From Stratiolaelaps scimitus (taxonomy: Eukaryota; Arthropoda; Arachnida; Mesostigmata; Laelapidae), in assembly GCA_019614645.1 (NCBI GenBank), contig JABWDB010000069.1, positions 496,001-560,000 of the forward strand: a stretch of DNA of 64,000 nucleotides, written 5' to 3'. The position numbers and the translations under genes were made by a program. This document shows positions 26,219-37,395 of the stretch, in pieces. A model generated the notes under the pieces. It saw only the letters and a list, made by a program, of their open reading frames with translations. It was not told where the DNA came from and did no database searches. How positions within the stretch are numbered: the first letter of the stretch is position 1; each line of letters starts with the position of its first letter.

Positions 26219-26240
26219 ATATATATATATATATATATAT
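26219..26240. repeat. (AT)n microsatellite
   Basis: About 22 bases of alternating AT. Confidence 0.9.
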
Positions 26241-26816
26241 TGAATTTAATTGAAAAGAAAACAACCCTCAAGCCTTGTCTCATAAGGTGAACAATCACTA
26301 ATTGTCTCCGCCAAGCCGACACAAGATATTAAAAAAAAATAATGATCTGGGGATATTGTTCGTTTATCGTAAATCTTAGGCTGATTCTTTAGCTTATTTA
26401 GACAAGTGGACGATATATTATATTGTTTTTTTCTAATCGTCAACTATTTCTCTATAGTCGTAGAGCAATTGTTCTTCAAATTATCCATAATTCCGCGCAA
26501 AACCTTCGGCCTTCATGGCTGTTGATGTCCAGGAGGAGGTCGATCACACTAGACATTGCCTAATTAGCGATGGGGAAACAGCCAATATATTGGATCTGAC
26601 CGAATATATTAGTGGTCTTATTAGCATTATTGGCCTGATTAAGAATGGCCGGCGTATTGGTCTTCACCGAGGGTCAGCCGAACCCTCCGTGTAGAACTAT
26701 CCTAAAATCGAACGATACGAATAGCAAGCAATTTTTCTTACTCGATACGATGGCATCCCCAAAATGAACTCGCTAGCAGTCGACTACTACTTGAAACACG
26801 AAAGAATTTGTCTATT

Positions 26817-27114
26817 CTATATACAACAGATGACCACATTTGGAGCTAACGTGATGCCAGTATATGTGTTCATAATGCCATTGCTACATAGCATGATATA
26901 GCTGTATTTCTCTACATGTGGAGGGCAGTAGCCCAAATAAACTTCTGAAGGCAGAAGTGTCGTCTTTCGAGTGGGGGCTTCTCGCTGCTGTCGCTCGTAG
27001 CATCGGGGGTCGCAGGAGCTCCAAGCCGATGAGGGATCATCGTCACTACTAAGCTCTCCCAAGATATCTATGCGGTTCTCTAGCTCTATAATATTTTTTA
27101 CATCCTGGCCAATA
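26817..27114 (-). CDS. Candidate exon, acidic/Cys-containing protein (unrecognised)
   Basis: A minus-strand 3' splice site (TTATCCCTATCACAG) is followed by one base and a 98-codon open frame to TAA. The first two thirds read like real protein: a short amphipathic helix (DVKNIIELENRIDILGEL), an acidic serine patch (SSDDDPSSAW), then cysteines and basic residues (CDPRCYERQQREAPTRK) and EVYLGYCPPH. The last 25 residues are less convincing. The true exon may end at an internal donor (CACAT followed by GTAGAG), so the 26817 stop may not be used. No domain recognised. Confidence 0.35.
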
Positions 27115-27119
27115 CTGTG

Positions 27120-28410
27120 ATAGGGATAATGTTATACCTGAAGTGTTGGCCGGGTCATTGCGACACGCATATACCAACGCGATGAAGGTATGGGACAGAG
27201 ATACGACCGCAAGTGCTGCTCGAGCCCTGGATATTGATTACACTCGATATCGAATCCTGATCAGAGAAAGACTTTGCTCCCAATGACCAACATGGCAGAT
27301 TTCGTCCTTGCTCTTGCTATAGGCATACCCACAACCGGAGCCGATGGTGAAGGATAGGCGCTCTGCTTCAACCTCCGGACGAGTGGCAATATTTATAAGC
27401 GTATCGAATGCGGAATTATAATATCACCAGCGGCCAGAGTAGAACTTAAGTTAACAAAAATATAAAAAGTGATTTTTTTCTCAGAGAAGATTTCCGTCCC
27501 ATGAAAAGGAAATTGGTCTGTTGCGGTGCTATTGAGTTCGAGTGGTCTCAGCTCAAGTAAGATAGAAAAAGAGATTTGGAATAAAGTTCATTGGTATTGA
27601 TGACGATGGTGATTTTTTGACACATTTTATTCAACCGTTGAACGTGATACATCCGCTGCTGAGGTTGTTGATGCTAGTAGATCTAAACGCACGCAAAACG
27701 CACACCTCGCTTGAACGTGATTTTCGTAGTATACATTAAATAAAGGGTATTATGAAATACTTTCTTTTATTTAATCATTCATGCAGAATAGGTATGTGAC
27801 ATGGTTAGGTTTGGACCTGCGGCCTGGAGAGCATTCCCTTCAATAACCGAATGCTGTCCAGGCCGCAGGTACAACAGTCATTGCTAATTTCTCATATAAC
27901 AGATGTATGATTATACTGCAAATGCCCACTCATAGTGCATAGAACTTTTGAGGAAAAATGTTCATGTGGAAAGTGTCACAATAAAGTTTAATAGTGCTCA
28001 TCTGTCGTACTAATGACAGCAATTATTAGAATGTAAACCTCCGATTGTATTTGCAAACATAGCGCTGGTAGCCAACTGCAAACAAGGTTAAATAGGGTCC
28101 TCCAAATTTGGCGCGTTCCTATTTAAATTCATGTTGAGGTAGGGATTAGTATCCAATGCTTCCCTCTTGTCCAGCCTGAAGTGGATACTTACAACAAGTG
28201 AAGCGCGCGCGGGGGGGGGGTTCTCAAGAGGAAGAACATTTCAAATTTAAATATCTCTCCAAGGAACGTAGATCGCCCAATATTCGACCCCGATATGAAC
28301 ATGTTTCATAATTGGTTCGCTGGGTATACTATGATAACTACAGCTGCGTTGATTGTCGAGACATCATCCACCCCCACAATTCTGGAGGCGTGATTTTTGC
28401 TTGCTCTCTT
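27120..28410. other. No supported gene
   Basis: AT-rich with a small hairpin (see 27813-27872) and a poly-G run at 28207-28219. No long open frame on either strand. Confidence 0.5.
27813..27872. repeat. Inverted repeat with tRNA T-arm-like arms
   Basis: GGACCTGCGGCCTGGAGAGC and its partner ending GGCCGCAGGTAC form 24-bp arms with two mismatches around a 12-base loop. Each arm carries GGCCGCAGGT, also present just upstream of the box B in the tRNA-like element at 43994-44063, so the arms may be two tRNA/SINE head fragments in opposite orientation. Confidence 0.6.
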
Positions 28411-28416
28411 TGTACA

Positions 28417-28696
28417 ATTCCCTTAGACACCTAATAGTAAAAATGCCGTGTTCGTTGGTTTAAAGCATAGCATAAAACATACAATAATTGAGAAACTTTT
28501 GCTTTGCTAAGTTTTAAATTGTGTGTTAAAATTTGTGACAAAATCAGACGGTAATGGTACCGGCACCGATTTTGCCACAAATTTTAACACACAATTTAAA
28601 ACTTAGCAAAGCAAAAGTTTCTCAATTATTGTATGTTTTATGCTATGCTTTAAACCAACGAACACGACATTTTTACTATTAGGTGTCTAAGGGAAT
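28417..28696. repeat. Long near-perfect hairpin: 129-bp arms, 22-base loop
   Basis: The left arm (28417-28545) and the reverse complement of the right arm (28568-28696) match at 127 of 129 positions. The loop is 28546-28567. The right flank is an (AT)n tract. No open frame, no clear target duplication and no known transposon terminus. A transcript would fold into long dsRNA. It could be a fold-back DNA element or a hairpin-RNA source. Confidence 0.95.
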
Positions 28697-28710
28697 ATAT
28701 ATATATATAT
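28697..28710. repeat. Short (AT)n tract abutting the hairpin
   Basis: Alternating AT starts at the outer base of the right hairpin arm. Confidence 0.8.
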
Positions 28711-29030
28711 TTAGCCATTTCGGCTGTCCTAAACAGTCAACAAATATTGGCAAACATCTACGACTCCGAGTGTAAAACACTAAGCCCTTTTGATTGAAAC
28801 CAAACCAAGTCATTAGTGAAATTCGAAGGTTTAGACACTGCAGCGAAGTGCTCTATATTAACGTGTGATCCTGTACCATTTCTAAATTCGGATACTAATC
28901 ATTCACCAGGGTTTCCACTCCCCAATAGAGTTCTTTGTACAAGACATAATAGAACAAGGGTTACAAGAAACAATTCGAAATTAAAAGAAAACAAGAACAT
29001 GATCCATGTAGCTTTAGTATATATAATATA

Positions 29031-29988
29031 TTAGCTTGATCCAAAAATAATGAGACTCCTATCGTCTTGCGCCGAATTCTTATTCGTGACCGCTTTGAAT
29101 TCAAATTTGGCAGGTAATGAGACCCAACAATTAGCAAACAGGCGGCGCGAAAGCCCTAGCATTCGGCTCTCGTAGGGCGTTCAAAATGGCAACCGGCGGA
29201 GCAGGACAGTCAGACTTGCACTTCACAAGAAAAGTGTCAGGTTTGTGTAAAGAAGTGTCAGGTTTATGTAAAGACGAAATGTCCAGCTGAAATCCGTCGA
29301 AGGTTGGTTAGTGTGCACGACCGTAATCCCCTGAATTGACGACAGGTATGCCATTGGTGTGTTCAGTTTAGGTAAGGCTGCTGGGACGAACGTTATAATA
29401 AACATCGAGGGCACCCACCCCTTCCCGAATCTCGATTCGACGAACGGATAGAGATAATCGAAAAAGCTTTTGATTAACTAGAGCTTCGTCATTAATGACT
29501 TTGTCGGCTAAAATGGCATGCCTCGTGAAATATGTCGTCGAATTATTAAAAATAATCTGAGGATGCAGAAAAAAATGCATGAATTTTTGGCATGGCGACA
29601 GGAAGCACCGAGTGTGGCTGCTCAATGACAATGCTAGGGTCCATCGTAGCAATGAAATTACGTCCGGGCTTAAGGCCAATAAGATCGAGCGATGGCATCC
29701 CCGCCCCTTTTCTCCTGATTTACGAACGAGTGACTATGGTTGCTTCCATTGATTAAAGAGGGCTATAGGTGGCCAAAGGTATGCAAACATCGATTTGCTC
29801 CGAGAGGCCTTAAAGAACGAAGTTATAAATGGGAATACAAATAGTGCATACCTACCCGTCAGAAAGTTGCCAGAACCCTGGGACCAGTGTATAAGTAAAA
29901 GAGGTGTATATCTCTAACTCATACTAAAACATCTTTGTTTTAACTCACTTAGTTTAGCCGACATTGGAATTTATATGTGTCAGCCTAA
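29031..29988 (+). mobile_element. Decayed mariner element, related to the copies at 34.5 and 37.4 kb
   Basis: The left end begins TTAGCTTGATCC after a TA and the right end finishes TGTCAGCCTAA before a TA, a degenerate version of the TTAGGCTG...CAGCCTAA termini of the two better copies. The last 90 bases align with their 3' end (CTCTAACTCATAC-AAA-ATC and following). The total of 958 bp is shorter than a full mariner (about 1.3 kb), so there are internal deletions as well as point decay. Confidence 0.7.
29160..29910 (+). pseudogene. Mariner transposase pseudogene (D34D signature)
   Basis: Fragments of a mariner transposase are readable in shifting frames. An N-terminal helix-turn-helix piece (CPAEIRRRLV, compare PPAEIHRQLV in the other copies) lies near 29280. 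Near 29520-29570 there is a segment equivalent to PRVTCHKIV...K. At 29624-29735 a C-terminal piece has NDNARVH, then FSPDLRTSDY. Exactly 34 residues separate the Asp of NDN from the Asp of SDY, matching the D,D34D catalytic spacing of the mariner family. An in-frame stop follows SDYGCFH. Frameshifts, stops and a missing first-Asp region make it non-functional. Confidence 0.72.
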
Positions 29989-29992
29989 TATA

Positions 29993-30013
29993 ATATATAT
30001 ATATATATATATA
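29993..30013. repeat. (AT)n microsatellite next to mariner relic
   Basis: About 20 bases of alternating AT directly after the TA target site. Confidence 0.85.
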
Positions 30014-30019
30014 CATATA

Positions 30020-33000
30020 TAACCTATACTAGCTAATATTGAATGAGAGTGCTAACCGTAACAAAGCTTCTTTACAATTCTAAGAGAGCTTTTTTACAAT
30101 TTTTTCTTCTCCCCATATTCGAGCTTGACCTCACAATTGAATACGACACGAGTCCGACACTCACCGAGGAGCAGCAGTCAAACGGCTGTCGAGAAAGGAC
30201 GGAGAGAGAGAGAGAGAGAGAGAAAGCCGACATGAAAAGTGGACCACGTTTGATTTTTGCTAAAAGCGATTTATAACCATAAAAAAAATGTTAATTGCTA
30301 GCAATTACTCGCAGGTGCAGGGAGATCTGTTGTAGATGGCGAGGTGGAAAAGCGTTACCAGCAAAAGACGACCGGGCCGACGGAGGCGGGAAAAAAGAAA
30401 TCGAGTGTAAAAGGAAGAGATTACGGCCCCCGAGGCGAAATGCGTCAGGAGCGAAAAACACCGATGGGCAACCGATGTGCCACATTTTTCGATCGATAGG
30501 GCGGAGGGAGCGGATGGCGGCGGGGAGTTCTGCAGGGGGCACTTTCGCTTCAGTCAGTGGCACTCGCCGACTGTAGCATACGTGTACAGGGACGCGTTCC
30601 CATCTCACTCAGACAACTCAACCGGCCACCACCCATCCAGAGACTCAGGCAGTTATTCACTTGCTTTGCTTCTCGAGAGATGATAGTTTTCTTCTCTGAT
30701 TTTAATGCTGCGATTCGTGGAGCTACATAGCTTAAAGCAGTGCTGAAGGGCCTCGGGCACTGAGGTGAAATTGCAGCACCGCTCGGGTGGAAGCAGCCTA
30801 GAAAGGTACACGACGTGGTGTTGTTTTATTGCAGTGGAAAATGCATATATAGATATATTGAAAACTGTGCAGCGTACAGTGATTATAATTATCATCATCG
30901 GGCGAAGGGCGTTCACTATATTCTCAGTTTGGTCTGGTAAATTGAATCCCGTGCGTTGAATATACGCTCATGCTTATCGAGTTCAGAAGTAAATTCCTTC
31001 CCATTATTTTAACTGGGCTGAAATGTAAATCACTTATTTGTGTTGTTCTCAGAATGAAATATTTCTCGTTAAATCGCTCAAGTAATAGAGAAATATGTCC
31101 TACAACTAAGACAATCTAATTAAAAAGACAGAGGCGCCTATGTTTCACATGTGGCATTTACAATAAAAATGAGCCTTAGCGTCCCGTTATGCAATCTTCA
31201 AATGTCTAATTTACTGTTCCTAATGTATAATCTGTTGTTTCTGTTATAGTTTGTTGTAGATAATGAGTAAGGTATCAACACAGACACTCGCATTGTTCAT
31301 GTATTCCCTTGTACAGTGAAACAAGTTGCCATCTACTTTTACTCATACATACAGGAACAGGTTGCTCATATAGTTCGTTCGGCTGTTGAACAAGCAGAGT
31401 GACGAAAGCGTCCAAAGTGAACAATCTTCATGTGTTATTGCAACACGGTTTTGCTACACTCGGGGGCTTGGAGCTGACAAAACCTGTTTTGGTAGCGACC
31501 CGGAATGGCTGCTGACATCGCCAAAAGGGATATTTCGCCATATTTTACTATTAAACGAGGGGTGCCCAAGCTAGGTGCGTATATACATAATATCTATATA
31601 TATATAAGAACGGCAAGACTTCAACTTCTCAAAGATTGTGGCGATTATTGACAAGTCAATGATGATATACAAACAGATATTTAATTAAATATAGAGATCT
31701 CACTCTTAATTTTAACTCACAATCCTAACATTTCGTGTCTAACTGATTATTTGTCAGGTGCGCTGCTAACCCATAATAAAAAATATATATATATATATTT
31801 GTTGGTCGATAAGAACATGTTGTTCTACCATCATGTTTAGCGTGCACCAGTTGTAGCTTCTGCCTGCAAAAAGCTCTCCCGGGATGCTGGAACCAATCTC
31901 ACAATTCCGATGAGTCACACCATTGAAAAAATTAGCTCGGTGCCGCTAAATCTATACAATTTGCACAATGGACAAGTTACCGTTTGGCAGGAAACTAAAC
32001 CGCCAAGCCAACGGGAATGAACTGCTGTGTATACGCAAACAGGGGTGGAGAAATCAGTCCGGCCACTCATGTATTTGTATGGATGGCAGCATGGTATTGT
32101 ACAGGAGGTTGTAGATTCACCGATTCAGTCCTGTTTCGAGCCGACTGTGGTGTCGATTTATCGGGTGCTATAGTCGCGCGGCAGGTGATGTTTTATTGCC
32201 TATGCGAGGGCACGTCGCGTACCGAGTACCCAGAACTCAAAGTTCTATGCTGGATATATTGTAGTTTGCCTACCGGCGTCAATTTAAAGCCTTCGTGATA
32301 TCGTATTTGAAGTGAGTCTACATTAGCTCTGCCCGTTTGATTTATGTTTATGAATGGCACGATCCTGAAAAGGTGGAAGACTTTCAAAATATATGGTAGA
32401 TTATCGTGGACAGTAAGAGTGTCAGGTGTTGCATATGATAACGTTTATTGAAAATGATGGATAATAAGAACGCCTGTTGTATAGATTCGCTTTGTGTCAT
32501 TTTCTATATTTGTTTATTTCAATATAAAGCGTTATTGTTCTTGCTGAAACCTTTCAGACTCCGTGTCCACCGATATATCTACGATTTGCAGTGATCATAT
32601 GATTCTTACGTACAGACCCAATACTCAAGAACCAGCACATCTTTGATTCCAGTGCTCTGTATTATTTCAAAAGTCGAATAATAACATATCGGAAATTCTT
32701 GGATTCAAGCAAACGCAAACAGCAGAGTTTCGCTTAGGCGAGTCAAAATGCCTGGTTTCCCAAGGGTTAACATGTGCACGATTTCAAAGAATTCATGATG
32801 TTAACTCTGATTCGTTAGGAGAAGGCGATGGCACTTTAAAGGTCTTCGAACTCCCTTTAATATGTATATTTTTAGCATTAGCAGACATTATTTATTTGCA
32901 CTATTAATTTACAACTTGCTTGAACGCTTTGAGAACAATTGCCTTCTGAGAATAGCTTAATGGTGTGGGCCATCGTCGTTTTTGAGTTCAGTCATTTGGG

Positions 33001-33280
33001 CGATAACATTACATGTACTAGGCTTAAGCCAATCCTTAGCCATTTTACTTGTGTACCATTATCTATTTGCGTTCGTTACATCATTCGGTGTAACATATTC
33101 CTTCAGGACCTTCGCAGAGAACCGCTTTGATACCTGCCGCATTTTCTGTGGACTGCGTTCCCGCTGTTCTTCCACCTGCACGTATGCACGTTATACGATA
33201 GTAATACATACAACACACCCTTCATCCTGCCAACATACGTACGTAGAGAGACATACAGACATATAGCTATTCCTTCGTAT
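30020..33280. other. No supported gene; one GC-rich patch
   Basis: A GA microsatellite lies at 30199-30222. A GC-richer patch at 30.3-30.62 kb has open frames on both strands without motifs. The remainder is AT-rich with short (AT)n runs near 31598 and 31783. Confidence 0.4.
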
Positions 33281-33349
33281 TTTTTCTTGTCCTCCCGGTG
33301 GGCGAAATACCAACCGAATGTGCCAATATTCTCGGCAATCTCAGATGCT

Positions 33350-34114
33350 TTAGCTCGGCTCCCCTACGAAGCAGTCACACGGAGAGTCAGCTCTGTGAAG
33401 GCGTTCGTGTACGCGAACAGAACGTCGCCGGATCGGAGCGCCGACAAGGACCGTCCAGGACCGACTTGCTCGCCTTGCCTTTCGTTGCCGCGCATGCTGA
33501 GGGCGGCAACAGCGCGGATGAGAAGACGGCGCCACAGCTCGATGTGCCACAGCTTTCGTTATTGAGGTCACAGCAGTCGTGGGGGGGGGGGGAGGCGGTT
33601 TTCTTCTTGGGACGGTGCCCCGAGGAGGGTTGGCTGCAAACTGGGCCTGGGGTATTGAGAGCCGACGAGAGTGCTGGCGTTGCCGGCACCGCCCGTTCAA
33701 CCACTGGTACTGGTAGCAGCGCCCAAGCAGGAATGTGACAATAGCGGCATGAGGAAGCGCAGGACGTCGACTCAGGACGACGAACGCAACGAGACGAAGG
33801 GGGGGGGCACGACGCGAGCACGACCGCCCCCGACCGCCTTCAGGCAAATTGCAAAAATAGAAGGAACTCAACGGCACCGGCAGAGACGACGGCAGGAAGC
33901 CACCGTTGTCGCTGCCCTCTCGCTGCCGAACGAGGAAACGTGTTGATGCTGCTGCTGCTGCCGACGGCGGCGGCGGCGGCTGGATGTCAGAACGACAAAC
34001 TACTGCACGCGGATATTTCCGCTGCTGTGTACAGTTCGTGTATCGGTGGACGAGCAACCGCGTGATGTCGTAGCGATAACTGCGAGGGAAAGAGTCTAAG
34101 CAGGAACAGTACTA
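33350..34114 (-). CDS. GC-rich block, possible coding (frame uncertain)
   Basis: One minus frame is open for about 254 codons from a possible acceptor (CGTTAATCTTAG) to a stop at 33350, the longest non-transposon frame in the window. Its translation is Arg/Pro-rich (PPPPP, AAAAA and PPPPPP runs), typical of a wrong-frame reading. A second minus frame of 144 codons (33387-33821) has a more natural Ser/Pro/Ala/Cys composition. Either one frame is a real low-complexity exon or this is a GC-rich promoter/5' UTR. No domain is recognised and there is no ATG at the open end. Confidence 0.22.
33578..33592 (+). repeat. Poly-G tract
   Basis: A G-run inside the GC-rich block. With neighbouring G-runs it could fold as a quadruplex. 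Confidence 0.7.
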
Positions 34115-34263
34115 AGATTAACGCGCGGAGAGGAGGGGGTGTCGTAGTAGTACTAGTTCACTGTTATGGGATGAAATGACAGAGAACTCGAATCGTTGAA
34201 AATGAAAAATCTAAAATGTGATCGCAGGAAATTATAATAGTGATCGCAGTGGCATGGGCAACA

Positions 34264-34288
34264 ATATATATATATATATATATATATC
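34264..34288. repeat. (AT)n microsatellite
   Basis: About 25 bases of alternating AT. Confidence 0.9.
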
Positions 34289-34499
34289 AGGTCAATATGA
34301 ATACTTCGTTACTAATATTTTAATAAAAATTACTCGAAATTTATTTTTGATATCTTTTTTTCTAGTTTAATCGAATTAGGATGTCTTAATACCTTCCGAC
34401 ATTTTTTTCAACAAAGATTTTCTATAACTTCACCTGAAATCTACACAGATGAATAAACTAACCATATTAATATAAAACTGCACCAGTCATCGTCTGTTA

Positions 34500-35193
34500 T
34501 TAGGCTGTCCCCTTCAAACTGTCGCGCCTTTCGAATGGCGCACAATCCGAACTACGCGATACAATGCGTTAATTTTTGGAGTGGGCACGCGGCAGGAACG
34601 TGGCTTCCTTTCGAACACCAAGTGGTTTCGATACGATCAGAAAGATGGACACTGCAGCAGAAAGTTCAAATTCCCCCAAAAATCAACGGGAAAACATCAA
34701 GTTTTTGTTTCTCCAAAAACACCCTCCAGCTGAAATCCATCGACAATTAGTGAACGCGTACGGCAGGTCTGCCTTATGCCTGCGAACGGTGCAAAGTTGG
34801 TGCAAGCGATTTAACAGTAGAGATATGGACACCGATGACCACCGAGGCGGGGACCACAAATCAGGTGCAACGAGGGACGAACGGATTGACAGAATCAAGG
34901 CAGCTTTTGAGCAAACTAGAGCTTGGTCCATAAGGTCTTGTCGGCTGAAACTGGGATTCCTCGGGTGACATGTCATAAAATTGTCACCAATGTACTGAAG
35001 ATGAAGAAAATCAATGCAAAATGGGTTCCCCATATACTGAGTGCTGAGCAGATGAAAATGCGTGTGGAGTGTTCGACATCTAATTTGAAGACTTATACGC
35101 CTCTAACTCATACCAAAATATCTTTATTCTAACTCATTTAGTTCAAAAGTTATTGGCATTTAAAGAGGCGACAGTTTGAAGGGGACAGCCTAA
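34500..35193 (+). mobile_element. Internally deleted mariner, copy 1 (plus)
   Basis: A 694-bp element with terminal inverted repeats TTAGGCTGTCCCCTTCAAAC at the left and its complement at the right (GTTTGAAGGGGACAGCCTAA), flanked on each side by TA, the standard Tc1/mariner target duplication. It carries only the DNA-binding half of a transposase. The catalytic half is removed by one deletion that joins the linker region to the 3' terminal sequence. Nearly identical to the element at 37396-38090 in opposite orientation. Confidence 0.93.
34645..35132 (+). pseudogene. Mariner transposase N-terminal domain, frameshifted
   Basis: The frame opens at ATG 34645 (MDTAAESSNSPKNQ). It has the first helix-turn-helix (KHPPAEIHRQLVNAYG ... 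VQSWCKRF), a basic stretch and the second helix-turn-helix. Compared with copy 2, one T is missing near 34935-34938 (GGTCTTGTCGG versus GGTCTTTGTCGG), which shifts the frame after AWSIRS. The shifted continuation still encodes the mariner linker WVPHILS and then runs into the deletion junction. No catalytic DDD residues remain. It cannot transpose by itself. Confidence 0.88.
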
Positions 35194-35195
35194 TA

Positions 35196-35990
35196 TTTTC
35201 ACATATATTGAGCATTACGGCTGAAGGACACAATTCTTAAAGTAGCAATTGTGTACCCAGCAATGTGAGTTTATTTATTCATCTAATGTATTCTAAGAAT
35301 GCTCGGTGTATCCGGCAAGTATTTCAAAAAGGCGTTATTCTAAAAATAGATCTGCTTTCCCAAGCTCACAATTGCACACTGAAGCTGAGAGGCGAATCTA
35401 TTTCGAGACACATACGGCTGAATACGCTCATTTAAATAAGGCTTTTAGAAGATGATAGAAAGATAGATAATAACTATCCTGTATTTGATAAATAGAGATC
35501 TATGTAAGGGTAAATATGTGAAAGCTGCGTTCGCCCACGCCGTGTATTTACGTTGGCAACTTTGCTCGGCATAGATCCGCGTTCGTTTACGATTAGCATA
35601 CTCCCACGAATTATCCACACGACTAGTACTGGATATTATGGACATAATAGTATTATGGTAAAATGTTTTGAAAATCCAGGATCGAAGGCGGACACTGGTG
35701 TGAACGATGTTGTTCGTTTAACACAGCGAATCACGTGACGGATTGAGTGCGATAAAGAAATCATTACAGCATAGACAAGACATAATACAACGTATGAGTT
35801 CACTGTACAAGAATATCTATCGGTATCCGCAGATAGGCACATAGATACTTACAATCAATAGTGTTCTCTGTCGCTGGTTGGAACGAAGACGGCTGGTGTT
35901 CGTGTGTCTTAAACTGGAATTGATAACCACCAAGTCGAGTTGAGTTGAGTTGTGGCTGTCCCATCAGACGACGGAATCGTCCGCTCGGGT
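35196..35990. other. No supported gene
   Basis: AT-rich sequence with chance-length frames only. Confidence 0.5.
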
Positions 35991-36079
35991 GCTCGCGCAT
36001 GGATGGTTTCAATCCGGATTCGTACCCAACCACAGTCAAAGGAGGAAGTAGAAACGTGGAAGAAAATTGGAAGGCCATT

Positions 36080-36475
36080 TTTTAGGTTATCTCCCATCTC
36101 CCCCCCAACCCCCCAGGGAAAACTTTCGTGCCACAGCCCATCCTGTATCTGCTACAGTTGGCCGACCACCGATGAACGCGGACGAAATATTTCGACCGGA
36201 GACCAATACTACTACTACTACCACGACGCGGAGATTTTACCAGTCAACTTCAATGCGGAAGAAATGGACGGAGCTTGTTTGGCGGCGGCGGCGGCGCCGG
36301 AGCCGGGGTGAGGGTTTACTCCGGTATGCCAACTGGACTTTCGAGCAAGTGGACCTCATCCTCCGGGAAAGAAAATGCTTCCATCAATTCGCTACAATCG
36401 TACGAAGCTACATCTGTTAACCCGGGCTGGGCTAAAGCGAATGGTACGAGCTCACCGTATATAAAGGCCCTATAA
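36080..36475 (+). other. GC-rich, coding-like patch with repeats
   Basis: Three plus frames are open over parts of this patch, which includes a TAC microsatellite (36206-36220) and a GGC run (36280-36297). The frame ending at 36475 reads naturally after the Gly run (GMPTGLSSKWTSSSGKENAS ... NPGWAKANGTSSPYIKAL then TAA) and could be the end of a real exon. Upstream it becomes repeat translation. No start codon or family is recognised. Confidence 0.22.
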
Positions 36476-36479
36476 ATCA

Positions 36480-37390
36480 TCCGGAGTGTTGGATCAATGT
36501 GTAATTATGAGAAATCTTCTGTGAATGATCTGGAGACGGTGCCCAACAGCGAATTGTTCGCGGCAATGGTGAAGGTTTAGTACAAAGAATACGGTGGGAT
36601 TTTGTTTCTTGAATTTTGCACTTTGGAGTTATGCTTTAGGCTAAATACCCAGTACACTGATCGTTCACAATGGTAAACATATATATATGGATCGTTTAGC
36701 GTCGAGCGTATGCCCGTTAGATGGATAGATATATGCTACAATCATAAAGAACACATTTCCTATCATGAATGTATGTATCTTGTATATCTAGACTGTTTCA
36801 CATCGATGTCGGCCAGTGTCATTTGCGAAGCATAAGAAATATTATAACAAACGAACGTATTAAGGCCTTTTCACTTTGAGCAGAAACTTCAACGACCACA
36901 AGTGAACGGATTACGAACGATATGCACAGTAGAATAATGAGTATTGTTTCAGAAGACAATTTCAAAGAATTATATTAAATTTTGTGCCTCTTGAACAATT
37001 CGAGGAGGGGTCCCTTGATCCCTTGATCTGTTTGTTGTCATTGTCCTCATTCTATCACTGTCGCGACCGGGGTCGTTAGCGTAACGAGCGACCGCCTCTT
37101 CCATTCGTATCGAATGCAGCCAGTAATGGCTCGGCCAACCCTCCTAGGTCTTAAGCAAACCAACGATACACCAGTCAGCTGACTTCAATAATACGTGGTG
37201 TGGTCGTTACCAAGCGGGAGGATGCTTATTTGTTCCTAACTGTTGGCATTGATCTTCTGGTGTATTAGAATAAGTGTCGCTGGGTCGACATTGTGATCCG
37301 CTTAAATCGTCTTCACATGATGAATAATAATACACACAAGGGTTTCGTTCATCGAACATCAGTGGCAGTCGACTATCATTTTATTTGCAA
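36480..37390. other. No supported gene
   Basis: AT-rich spacer between the GC-rich patch and mariner copy 2, with no long frames. Confidence 0.5.
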
Positions 37391-37395
37391 AAGTA

